A DNA stretch of 64,000 bases from Struthio camelus (Eukaryota; Chordata; Aves; Struthioniformes; Struthionidae): NCBI RefSeq assembly GCF_040807025.1, contig NC_090954.1, positions 17,984,501 to 18,048,500 on the forward strand, in the 5' to 3' direction. The translations under genes and the position numbers were made by a program. The notes under the pieces were generated by a model that worked only from the letters and a program-made list of their open reading frames with translations, did not search any database and was not told where the DNA came from. Of this stretch, positions 25,601 to 37,680 are shown one piece after another. How positions within the stretch are numbered: position 1 is the stretch's first letter; each line of letters starts with the position of its first letter.

Positions 25601-25995
25601 AATATCTAATCACTGTTTTAGAAGAATTCACTCTGGAGGAAAGCTTTATTGATTTAAAGTAAGCAATAAGCGGTATTGATTTGCAAGAGGCAGTCATTCA
25701 TATTTGTTCTGTGCAGAGTAGAGATGTATGGTGGTTGCATCACTATTTTGAATTAAAATCTTCAGTGAAACTGTTGCTTAAATGGCCCTGCAACAGCTTG
25801 AGACTCTGTGATACGCAGCTTTAGCCTTGTACTCGGAACAAGGGGAGGCTGCTAAGCAAAGGGCTATCTGCTATTTCATCCCTCTCGGCCCTACCACAAG
25901 GAGTATGGCCTACAGGGGAACAGCAGCGGCCAAATAATCTTCTGGGCCTTTAAAGCAACACGGGAAACTTCAGGTAGCCCCAGAACTGCTGTGTA
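19661..25995 (+). other. WWC1: WWC1 intron 1, first segment; no gene seen
   Basis: Ordinary intron sequence with an A15 run at 24005-24019. Short open frames are chance frames without family resemblance. The + strand looks richer in T than A, as expected for a transcribed sense strand. Confidence 0.7.
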
Positions 25996-26052
25996 AAGCT
26001 GTGCTGGTGACTGGGTAACTTTGCAGTTACCCAGTGTTGCCAGGCACAGCTT
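25996..26052. repeat. 57-base near-perfect hairpin in intron 1
   Basis: Inner arms actgggtaact (26010-26020) and agttacccagt (26025-26035) enclose the 4-base loop ttgc. Outer arms aagctgtgc (25996-26004) and gcacagctt (26044-26052) are also perfect complements. The short segment between them can add TGG/CCA pairs and two G-U wobbles, giving about 25 pairs with only small bulges. It could be a small precursor-miRNA-like RNA, a MITE remnant or chance; the stem is short and the loop small for a typical miRNA precursor. Confidence 0.6.
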
Positions 26053-27513
26053 GGGGGTTGACTTCAGAAGGTGCCTGAGCCAGCGGAGCCTGTGCAGCTG
26101 CTGGAAGTGCTGCTGTTGCTGATGGCCAGGCTCCGCAGTGTCACCTACCACCTGCCTGACCTATGACCTGGCTTAGCTCATGGATCCTGCAGAATTTCTT
26201 ATTCCTGAGGCGGGTCAGCAGGGTGACGCCACTGGCAGCAGCAAGCTATCAGACTGTGATGCCTAACCCTCGAGTGGACCAAAAGAGCCATCTCTCATTG
26301 GCATCTTCGTTCTGGGCATTACAGCGTGTGGTACTCAGACTTTTCAGTCTGATGCTTGAAAGGTTAATCGAGTATGCTGTTTTGAGCTGCTTATCCAGAT
26401 TACCTCGAAGGAGATGAGGGGAGATGATAATTGAATGTATTTGATTAAATCACCTTTGCTGCAGCTTGGCAAATTATGCAGCCCATCTCCTGTGAAGTGT
26501 CTCAGGGTTTGGCGGCCTCTCTGGGGTGGTGCTGTGGCAGTCAGTCGTTCTGATTCAGAGCTACAGAGAAGCTCCTATACTCTCTGGGAGGTGGAATATA
26601 TAATACTCTGCTAGCTGATCGGCTCACCGTGCAACTGTGAAAGTTTGAGGGAGGAGACAGATGAGTATGTGGATGGGAACAGGGAAGCAGGCAGGAGCCC
26701 AAGAGTGAGGTAGCTGTCATTGTAAGCTGCTGTGAGGCTGGACAGTTAGGTGAGAGTGGCTTCCTCATTGCCTGTGTTGTAGTAATGCACCTGAGTATTG
26801 CGTAAAGCTCTACAGCTGAAACCTCTACTTACCTTGCAGCTTTTACCTCAGGGGAAATCTTCAGCCTCTCAATTTTGCTTACTCCATAGAGCACCGAGCC
26901 TGATGGTTCACCTTGAGGTAACTCGGATTTCTAAGGCCACATGCATGTGCTGTGCTTCTGCATCTTATGTAACTGATCTGTAAGATGATCTGACAGTGCT
27001 TGTTTTAACACTGTACGCAGGGTAAGGTCCCTGCTTAAGCAGAGTGATGCTGCTCTAGTTTTTAAAAGCAATTAGTGTTGCAGTGCTCTTTAGACTGACT
27101 TTTTACTGTTCAGATCTGACCGTTGTTCAGAATGGTGCCACCTCTGTTCCTTAACATCTGATATGACTTTAGCTCTGTTTTTTGCTAGCTACTTACTTTT
27201 GCTGTTTTGGATGGGAAGGCAATGGCTCAGCTAGTCAGGGACCTTCTTATTACAGCCCTTCCACAACAGCTCCTTCTATATTCCTTTTGAAATTCTTCCA
27301 GGTGCTCCCTATGAATAGTGAGGTGATACTAGGCGTGCAACTTCATTGACTGCTGTTACTTGAAACTAATTTTTGTATAGCAGAGACCCAATTTTTTTTT
27401 TCCAGGCAAGAACTTAGTATAAAAAGGAAGTATTTTAAAGATAAACTTGTAAGGCTTATCTAATTAGGGATAACATGTATATTCCAAATGAGGCTTTCAT
27501 GTTGATTTCTGTT

Positions 27514-27534
27514 AAAAAAAAAAAAAAAAAAAAA
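27514..27534. repeat. Poly-A tract (A21)
   Basis: 21 A followed by a C-rich stretch (ctaccctccccctgcccccc). No LINE or SINE body precedes it. Confidence 0.95.
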
Positions 27535-30061
27535 CTACCCTCCCCCTGCCCCCCAAATCCCCCAGACACCCTTAATAAACTTTTTTGCATTGCACAGTTC
27601 TGACATGATTGAACTTGAAATCAAATAAGCAGAGGATAAGAACAGAGTTTTTGTTGTTGGAGCATGTATGTAGTGATGCCCAGGTGTGTTTGATTAACGG
27701 TGTGTATGAACCCTGCATAGAATAAGGAGGTTGAATATTCTGTTCAGTATGTTACTCAACATTTTCTCAACATCCGACCACTCTCTGCTCCAGTTGCCCA
27801 GCCACTGACTTGTTTAGGTTTTTCTGAAATTCCTTAAAGTTATCTCTACATCCAGCTAGCCCAAGTAGCTTTTCAGTTAGCAAGGCAGTAAACCAGACTT
27901 GCAATTTTTCCTTTTTTTGTGTCATTAATAGGTATTTTGTACAATAGAAGATTTAAGCATCAAAGTTGCACAAACGGTTGGTTGCCTTGATGGGAAGCTG
28001 ACTTTAATTCTTATTTGGAAAATTTATATGGAAGGCTTCAAGGCTGTTTAAGTGCCAGTTCTCCAAAACCAGTGTTCTAAGAACAGGCAATTTTTTTATT
28101 TGTTGGGTAAAGAGATATCCTCTGCTCTCTGCCTGAAGACTTCCCTTTATATATATATATTTTTTTTTTTGCTTTTAAGCTTCTTTGAATATAGAATCTG
28201 GATTTATCTTATTCCTGATCTGTAATATATCATTGTGATATCTTTTCAGAATTTATGGTTGTCACTCCCCTGCTTTGGCTCCGGTTTGAATTGACTGCTA
28301 TTATGCAGCTTAATTTCTCTGATCTATGTGGTTCCTCAATTGGGGTTAATTTTTCTCTAATTTGCAGAGCTATATATTAAAACGATGTTCCTTTCATGCT
28401 ATTTTGAAGTGGAGCATATCCCTCTAGTTCCTGCTCTCTTTCTCCAAAGTCTAATCAACTTAAATTCCTTGTGGAAGTTCAATCTATGAAGCTGAGCCAG
28501 TATGTGATACTGGAAATGCTTAATGATAGTAGAAAAGCTACTGTTAGAGCTCTAAATCTCAACCTTCTGGCAGGTAGTTTTCTGACTGTGCTCTCCCATT
28601 TCTTTGTCAGTGCTACTCTACTATACTGTAAATGCAGAATACTCCTCAAAACTGAGAAGTCTCTCTTGATATTGAATGATGGTCACCTGTGGGCAAGGAA
28701 TCACAACATTCTTTTCATTACTGTCACAGTTACAGCCTGATCTTTCTGGGCTCTATAACGTGAGTCCTTGCCTCCCCTATACTCTACATGGATTATTTTT
28801 ATCCAGCAGCTCCCACGAGGGTTCAGTACTGATGAATCTTCCTTTCAGGAATGTGTACTGTAGAGTCAATGGTGTTACTCAAAGCTGCATTGTTAAGGTG
28901 ATGTTTATTCTTATCAGTATGAGCAAAGGGTCAGTGAAATCTTTAGTGATAGTTTTTCTAAGTATGGCTATTTGTTCTATTGCTCTATTGCTGGAGTTTG
29001 GAAGCTTGGTTTCCTTCTTAGTCTCTGTCTTCTCCTTCCCTCTCACCCTCTTTCAGGGTAGCTGTCCTGGTTCTTCCTTCCCAAGGATCTTTTCCCTCCT
29101 CTTAGGTTAGAGGAAGACTTGATCACAGTTGAACATCCTGCATCTTACAGCCTGGGGTAGACATGTGAACAGGCAGTAATTATTTGGGAGTGGGAAGAAT
29201 TTGTTTTGTATCAGACCGTGGTCTGTCATGTTTCTGTGGCTGCTACAGTGAATCCTTGAGAGGGGAAGGCAGCTGATACAGGTGAGCTCCTCGGTGTTTT
29301 TCAGTGTTTTGCTATGTAATAACACAAATGAAAACAATTCAAGTGGTTGTAATTCACACCTATAATCATTCTACTTGGAAATCTGTTTGTGACACTTGCT
29401 TCTGATTGAGTGCTGTATGTTGGTAAGTGTTTCTTTGCAATCAGATTTATTACATGACTATCAAGGGCTCAGTGTTGATGAGTCCACAGAAAAGATTTTC
29501 AGTGAAATAACTCCAATTAGATCACTTCAACAAAAATCTTTAAAAGCATATTTGTTTCTCAGTTCCTTTCCTGGAATAGTTAAGCAGATGTGTGGCAACA
29601 CCTGTGAATGACAATTCACAGAGGCAAAGCAATGCATTCATAAGTATACAATAGGATTTATGTGATGGTAAGAAGTGTTACATGCATATTCATATATAAC
29701 TTGCAAGTTCTGTAGCAATTAAACACTCTACTCCAAACTCTCTAGAACTAAATGACCTTCTTGTTGAAATGAGATGTCTGAAAGCTCTAATGCTCCTTCA
29801 GTGAAGGGAGAAGGCAAAGTGATGTAATAGATCTGTTACTCTAATTTTCACTCTATTGAAAAGGTCTTTTGGTGTGCTTTTGGGCGTTATTTTATTAGGA
29901 TAATCTGTAAGTCTTGAACAAAACATACAAAGCAAAGACCTGCAAAAAAATACGGATTGTGAAGCTTAACATCCTAAGGAAAGCAAATGGACTTGGCAGC
30001 TTGTTAGCCTGTCTTTCTCAACTGATTTTAATGTCAAATATATTTCTAAACTTTCATATTC

Positions 30062-30134
30062 TATATATAATATATATATACACACACACACAAATGCATA
30101 TATATTATATATATATATATTTATATTTATATAA
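30062..30134. repeat. Compound (AT)n/(CA)n microsatellite
   Basis: TA-rich runs interrupted by a short (AC)n segment and then more TA. Highly self-complementary. Confidence 0.95.
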
Positions 30135-33100
30135 AATAGAGCCTGGGAAGTGATGATGTTTGAAAGAAGTAGCCTTTGAACAAGTGAAGTAAATCACCTT
30201 TTAGGAATATAGCCTCTGTTCTTCATGTAACACTAAAATGAATATGATCTTAACTGTTGTTAATGCTTATGAATTGCCAAAGCCTCTGAGTATCATAGAC
30301 AGTGTTCAGCTCTTGCTCTCATGAATGGGACAAAAATACTGCTGCAACGTCGCTCTTTGCTGTGACTTGGGCCGTTATAACTAATGCCTGCTCTGTGGCG
30401 ATGTGGAATTTCTGGGTAATGTGGAATGATGATGCGAATGTGATTTACCTTGCCGTCTGGTCATCGGTCTAAATGATGCTCTGCAAATGGAATGGCAACT
30501 GACAAAAGTCTTGCTGAAAAACCCAAGTTTAGCATAAGCCTTGTAATACTTATGTTGATAAGATGAGGTTGGGACTTTTCATGTAATTCTTTGATCTTTG
30601 CTCCTGGTATGGTTTGGATAGGGGTCAGACAGACTTACAGTCCTTAGCTGTTCTGGTACTGTCAGCTGCCCTGTACCTGCCCTCGCCTTCCTCCGGGTCG
30701 TTCTACCAGCCTCCGTCCTGCACAGGATTCATCAGTTTGGTCACACAGCTGTGTGTCCAGCTGGTGTTGGACTCTCCTGGGACTTTTGTGATGGCAAATG
30801 TTTCTGGATTGCTACAGTCAGTTCCTAGAGCACTGCAGCTTTTGAATTAAAGTTCTGCCCGGTTTTTAAAATTGGACCTGAGTATGATCAGCAAAGCTAA
30901 ATTCTCTATTTACCCTTTGGGAAATCTTTTGTTAATTCTTGAATCTGGAACAACGGTGTTGCTTTCTGCACTTTTCCTTGGTGTTTCTTATTTCAGAATT
31001 GCTCCCTTTTTTTGGTCTGTGACCTCTTTTGTTTGCTCTCCAGTTTTGCATTGGGAAGAATATAAAATACATCCATGCTGAATGGAAAAAAGCCAGCAAA
31101 GTTCTCATGTTCTTTTCTTCCCCCACTGAGGTTAGTCCCTTTCTTGAAACTTAGTATGAAGAACTTACTTGCGTTGTCCGATTTCAGCTTTCCTGCTTCA
31201 GTTTTGTGACAGCCTGCTTCTGGGATGTGCTGATTTAACTGAACAAGTGAACAGGACAATGCACTGAATTCACTAAGGACTCTATATTCATTTTTCTGGT
31301 TTGCACAGATGTAACAAATGTTCTTTTAGTCCTGTTTAGTTGTTTTTCTGATTCAGTCATAGGTAGATCCTGTTCCTTGGTGGTCAGAGAAGAGGCCCAG
31401 ATTCTCTGTTGCTGTCTCACGCTGTAACTGTGGAGGCGCGTAGCAGAGGTGACGTCCCTTCTGGTGCTTGGGGCCTCTGCTGTACGAAGCTGTACTTGAC
31501 TTAATTTGAAATAGCATTTCTAGGTAGTTACAAAAAGTTGTTGCTTTTACAGTAAGCATTGAGAATTTGTTGTATTCTGCCATGTCAGAGCATCAGTGTG
31601 TCTGAGTGGTGACTAGTCAAACATGGAGACAAAAATGCAGCACTTGGTGCTTAAAGTGTTTGAATCATTTTTTAGTTCAGTAGGAAGGACAGAATTGGGG
31701 TAGATAAACTCAGTTCTTCTTAGCTTGAACCCTGCATGGGCAACTTCTTGACTTTACATAGGAGACGCTTTGTCCCATCAGGCAGCTTGGGTGCAGATGG
31801 TAGGGAATGGCTGATGTGTGAGATAAAAATGATTGATTACTGTGATGCTATATGAGGTGTTTTTAATGACTATTTTTATTGTATGTTAGTCAGGAATAAT
31901 AGATGGGATTAGTTCACTAACAAATCTGTCTTTTTTTTTTTTAAGTGAGCGTTGCTTCTTATTTTACTCCTGACATCTTTCTTTGCTTTGTTAGGCTTAA
32001 TCTTGCTTGCTGCACTTGCTGTCTGCATAGTTCTGCGTAAAGGTAGAGGCTGGTTGGGATGTGAATTTGATTACCCCTCCCCCGTTTTAATAGCCATAAG
32101 TGGTTGACTCTAGTTACAATATTGTAACTGCTTGGGCATTTGTTAGTGGCACAGCTAAAAAGCATTGCCCTACAGCTTGGTCTTGGCTATAATACACTGT
32201 TCATCTTGCCCCGGGGTTCCTTGCGCTGTTGGAGGTCTGGCACCGAGCTGGACGGCTGAGCAAGAGCCCCGTTTGCACCGCTAGAGCAGGCCAGGTGAGC
32301 TAAGCTTGCTGCCATGGGAAGTCACGGGTCCTTGAGCGTTGGTGCACATCTGCCTCCTAAATGAGCTAGCTGGCTCACAGAAGACAATGCCCTCTTTTTC
32401 TGGGCTCCGTATCTGCTGTTGCAGTAGGTTGCAATGGCCCAAGGACTGCCTGGTTTTGTAGCAGTGACCTGTTAAATGAGAGTAGCTTTCCTGTGAACCG
32501 CCAAAAGTGAAATGGCTTGTGATGGAGTCAGTGCAGTCGCAGTGAACTTGTCTGGCACCAGAGCGGTGAGCATGGCGTCAGTAAGGCAGCAGTGTCACTT
32601 GCCGTTTGCCTTTCAAAGCAGACAGCTTAAATATCAAAGGTTGCTGCATTCTTAATGCTATGCTGTAGGCTGTAATTCCATCCTCTCTAAGTACTCGGTG
32701 GAGGTGACGCTTGAAAGGGTGTTTATTCTGTTCTGGATGTCACTTCTACGTCTTCTGTGGGCCTAACTGGAGGGCACCATTTTGCCTACACGTTGGCCTT
32801 CTTGCTCAGTGTGTGTTTGTTGAGAGGCATGGAAGAATACTTTTAAACTTTTGTCTGAAATGCTGTCATCAATATAAGATGACATTGAAATTGTCTCCGT
32901 TTCATTCAGCTCAGTTTCTGAAATATCCCTGTCCTTTGTCTCCTCTGGCCTGGAACAGTAGAAGCATGTGTTTATGACATTGATTTGGCAATTATTGAAA
33001 GGACATTGAATCAAGGACGTGATTAATGTGAGGGAGGAGTGTTCAAAGAGCTCTGCCAGTACGATCTGTATTTTTAATAGTTCTGCAGATTCATCACTGA

Positions 33101-33533
33101 TTTTGGACCTTGATAGGAAGTTGGTGCTCTAGACCGATCTTAAAGATACTAGACAAGGTCAGCAGGATTATTTTCTTTGCCAGGGTGTTTCAAATTGGCC
33201 GTTGTAGACTGGCTGAACTACTGGTAATGGTTTATGTAGCTGAGCTGCTAGTAAATTAGTGTACCTATTGAGAATTCTGCATTGATGGTGTAGATCAGCA
33301 TTTGGGTTGAAAGCAATAAAACTAATGACACAGTAAAGCTCTATTTGCTGAAAAAATTACTGGAGTGGGAGTTGCATCTAATTCTGGGCCTGATGGCAAA
33401 GTATTCACAATTGAGCAAACTTCAAACTTCTGAGCCCTCGCGATGGCTTGCTGTAAGGCACAGTGTAGGATCTGTTAAATGTAACTTTGACTTGAAATGA
33501 AAGATGAAAATGAGTCGCTCAGATACTTTTAGG

Positions 33534-33554
33534 TAGTGTGCCTGGGGCACACTA
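33534..33554. repeat. 21-bp perfect hairpin
   Basis: The arms tagtgtgcc (33534-33542) and ggcacacta (33546-33554) flank a 3-base loop. It is followed by two related 12-mers (tagtgcattccg, tagtgtattcca), the first with a TEAD-like CATTCC core. Confidence 0.75.
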
Positions 33555-36500
33555 GTGCATTCCGTAGTGTATTCCAACAGCTTCAAGAAGTTCTGAACAG
33601 ATTACAGCTGAGACTAGATTGCCCAATTTTGTAATTTGTATAATGCCTGGCATAATATGCTTGGACTAATCTGCACATTGTCAGAGTAATGAGAAACCAG
33701 TGTGTTACTGAAGAGTCATACACACAGCACTGGCGGTGGTAATCTGTGTGTGAGGGCTGTCCCTGACTCAGTGGGGTCCATCACAGAAGGTGCATGTACC
33801 CAGCGAGGTTGATAGCATCCTCAGAAAGCGATGTTTCAAATAGCACTTCCCCCTCCATGACTGCTTTGTTTTTACTTTGGCTAAGTGTCTTGCTACAAAT
33901 TGTTGTTCAATACTGAATAACACTTAAAATAGGTATTTATTTACCTTCAGCAGCTTTTTATCCTTTGGCAGTTATAAAAGCTATGAAAATTGATGCTTAA
34001 AAATAAATATTTTATTCAAAGATCTTGGAACAAAGTTGTACTTGTCTGCAAAAAAAATTGATTTTTTTTTTCCTTTTTTTGGACGGGTGAAAGAAGAGGA
34101 AACGTGACTTGGGTAAATTGGAAAAATATTTTTTTCTAGTAATGTCAGTTGAATTTAGGCCAAAGTTTGCAGCACAAGAGACTGACAGCTCTAAAGTATC
34201 TTGTTTTTTTCAGAATCCTGCCCTCTAAATTTCAAGAAAATATTCTGGTTACAGTAGCTGGAGATGAGTACAACCTACGTGCATCGAGACAGAGATCCTG
34301 TTTTGGAATCTCTGCTGACATCTCTCTTGACATGCAGACAGCTCCCGGTGGACTTGTTAGCTTGGAAATCCAGTGGTGGTGATTTAAATAGTCAAATTTG
34401 TCAGTAGTTTATGTGAAAAAGGTGGCTATATGAAAGAGTTGCTCATAGTAATTGAGTTGCTAATTGATTTGGCTCTTAAGTATGGCTTTTCGGAGAGTAA
34501 TGCGGCCTCTTTTCCCATTCCTCCTGGACGGGCACAGTGTGCTTCAAGCTAAGTTCCTTGTGACCTAGGGATATTTGGCCCTGCAAGAAAATATTGGGAG
34601 GTGGCGGGGGAAGGGTAAATATGTTGTGCTTTAAAACACCTGCAGATTCTGAGAGTTGTGTCTGTTTGGCTGGTCTACAGGAAGGGCTTGTTTTGTGAGG
34701 AGAACAGTGACGTATCGGCACCATCTTCATTTCCTGGTGAGGCCCTCTGGATTAACCAAGACTGAAAAAGCTAAAAGGGAGAAAATCTGCCTCTTTGTTA
34801 CAGAGGAGCAGGCACTGAGGCCTGATATGGCATAAAGATGTGGATTCCTATCGTAACTTAGTAGAACTATGCGATCCGTACTAGATTTTAAGAGCTTATT
34901 TTGACCAGCTCATGTCTTCCAAGACAAATAGGAAACACCTAAAGACTTAGTCTCTTGGTCACATACCGCATCTGCTGCTTCCCCTGACTTGCGGGGAAGG
35001 GAAACATACTTGTGAAAATGGATGTGTTATGGCTTGACTCACTAAACCCCTAAATGATATTTTAAGAAAATATTTTTTATGCCCTATGCATCAAATGCTT
35101 AAAATCCTTCTAATGTGAAGTTCTCTTTAAAGAATAATGAGCTTAAATGGCGGTACTCAGAAGGTACTAATGGGAAAGTCCAGTGTTGAGTACCTCCCTC
35201 TGAAAGTATAGTGTAAGGTGTAGCATATGATCCCTTAGGAAAGGGTTTACCATAGAATGGAATGGTGCTATGGGGATAAACCCAACTGAATTAAAGAGGT
35301 GGAGCTTATTTGCTGATAATGTTGAATATGTGGAGGTCTGAAGCAAAATCCTCAGCAGAATTTGTTCTTCTAAAAGTAAAAAAAATGCCAGAAACAACAT
35401 CTGATCTGCAGAAGGCATAGCTCTTGCTGTCCGTTTTTACATAAAAAGCACCCTGATGCTTTGTTAATGAGTAGAGAGAGCAGAATGAAAACCTAACCCA
35501 AGTGCCAAGCCCAGGTAAATCTCTTGCCTGACGCTCCAGAGTTTTGTGCTTTGTGCCACTTTTTGTTAACCTTGACAATTAATGTTACATGAGAACAAGT
35601 AAAACAATTGACTAGGAGGGCATGTGTGAACTGCTAATCTGGATGCCTGCTCTGAAGTTGCCTGGATATTTCACGTGGGATTGTATGAAGATAGTTGTTA
35701 AAAATCATAATAGGTTTGCCTGAATTCAGTGAGAGGAAAATCAGGTGCTTCCAGATGAAGACAAAATGACTGAAGGGAAGAACCAGCATCTCTGAAGGCT
35801 GGTGTGCCACAGCATTATCTGTCTGGTAAATACCTAGGACAAGGATCTCCATCTGGCAGGCTCTCGGCCGTGCTGCTTAGCAGTCGAGGAGTGGCTGCTG
35901 CCATAGGAACGGAAGGATTCCCGGTATGCCAGCGAGCCCAGAGGGCCCTTGTGTTGGGATTAAACTCTTGGGTGGGTAGTTAGCTGCATTATGGCAGGCA
36001 GCGCTGCTGGCTCCGATGTTGAGCTCTGTCTTTTAAAACTGATCACCTACGCTATTTTTTTTCTTTCCTTATTAAAATCACTTTTATAGCTTAAGAAAGC
36101 ATATGTCATGCTATACCTAATGCTTTCAGATGCTTGGAGTTTTAAAAAAAAAAAAAAAGTAAGGATTTTAAACACCATTAGGAAAGCTATATGTGCATCT
36201 CTGGGTCACGTATAGTTAGTCAGATTCCTGAAAGACTCAGCTTTGTGTTTGGATATATTGGCCGGCAAGCTACAGACATTCCAGATATTTGTGTTCGTTT
36301 TGGCTGTATCCAGGCACGCAGGCACAAAGAGCAAGATGCGTGCAGTGAAGTATAAATCCCCTGCTCTAATGACTCAAAGCGCTGGTGTGCATGCATACAT
36401 GCTTAACAGATTGTATAATTAGCTTGCTTTGTAAGCAGGCAGCATGTATGATTGTTGAGTAGTTAACAAGAAGTCTTCTGTGGTCTAAGCAGTTTATGCA

Positions 36501-36639
36501 GGTCCTTAAACTTGTATGTATGCACAGGTGACTACTGGGCAACAGCTTGTAGTGTACTTCACCCGCCATGGGAAATTTTCTTATGGGGCAGTAGGATGAA
36601 AAAGTGGCCATGGGTTTGTGCTGTGGCCAGGAGAACAGG

Positions 36640-37680
36640 CTTTGTGACCAACTCGGGCAATCTCTCTCGGGGGATATAAGGCCAGGCGTAATCCCAGAGT
36701 GTGGTGAGGGTCTGCGGGAGCTGCTGTGCTTCACGAGTGGTTCTGCGCAGCCTTCTGTGGGTCTGACGCAAATTCACAGTCGCCTTGCAATCTGCTAAAT
36801 ACCCCTGGTAACGTATCCCCTGGACCCCGAGGAGGGGGTGTTCCTGGGCCTTGCACCCTGAGGTCCGCCGTTTTTCCTCTGCGGCCAAACCTGGGCTGGC
36901 AGTCACCGCGCTCTTCCCCTGTTGCCACGGATGCTGCCTGGTGTGGGCCAGCTGCTTTTGGAGAAGGGTCAAAGGGACTGTTTTTTAAGGCAGGCTCCAC
37001 AAAGAGTAGGCAGGCTTACGTGTAGAAATGTGCCTTGGGATGCCTAATGTGAATTATGACTGCAGGCCCTTTATCAGGCCCATGAGTTTGGTTAGGTTTT
37101 GGCCCGTACTGTGATCTGTTTTTATATGAAATGGTTAATTTGGAGAAGTTAATCCTAGCGGTGTCAGGCTGAATTGTAGACTCATCCTCCCCTTCCTGCC
37201 CCCTGACTCTGTGACAGGCAGGCTGTTGGGCTCGGTTACAGAGCAACTGCCGCTGGCATGGCGGCAGGTGTAGTTGTGTGAGTGTTTGCTCTCGGGAGAA
37301 AGGTGTTTCTAAACCTAGGTAGCCGGTTGAAAGTAAATAAGCCTGCTGGGGTTTATTAGTGCAGAGGAATGTGACAGGTTGCGCCGGTATCCAGGCGACG
37401 GGAAGGGTGGGAATGTAACCTCGGGCCCAGGGCTGCATGCCTGGAATTTCACTCGAGCTGAGGAGGAGCGGGGAGGGAGTGAACATGACCTTGAAAATCC
37501 TTATCAGGATGAAAAGGTGCAGTCAGCGAGCACATTCTTCTCCAGGCAGCGCGCTGTGCACAGCGTGCTATTTGGCTGTGCTGACAGCGAGCGGTGTTGG
37601 CTGCACAAAGCTGTAACAAACAGCTCCTTGTGATGTCTTCGGGAGATCACTTCCTCTAGCTGGCGGGAGGGAGTCCACCC
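36640..37680. promoter_or_regulatory. WWC1: GC-enriched block in intron 1, candidate enhancer
   Basis: This kilobase is clearly richer in GC and CpG than the surrounding intron. Single motifs include TEAD-type GGAATGT at 37410-37416 and a GATA-type CTTATC near 37500. No initiation exon with a clear start and donor that joins WWC1 exon 2 could be picked out, so an intronic enhancer is the preferred reading. Confidence 0.3.

Larger units (their letters stand above)
26053..36639 (+). other. WWC1: WWC1 intron 1, second segment; simple repeats only
   Basis: Long T-rich intron sequence. It holds an A21 tract (27514-27534) followed by a C-rich stretch, an AT/T tract (28148-28170), an AT/CA compound repeat (30062-30134), a hairpin at 33534-33554 and an A15 tract (36144-36158). 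No alternative exon or gene was recognised. Confidence 0.65.

Noticed and set aside
28471..29110. Two overlapping open frames in intron 1 with hydrophobic residues
   Set aside because: Low-complexity T-rich translation (Leu/Phe/Ser), no family resemblance, no splice context that joins WWC1.
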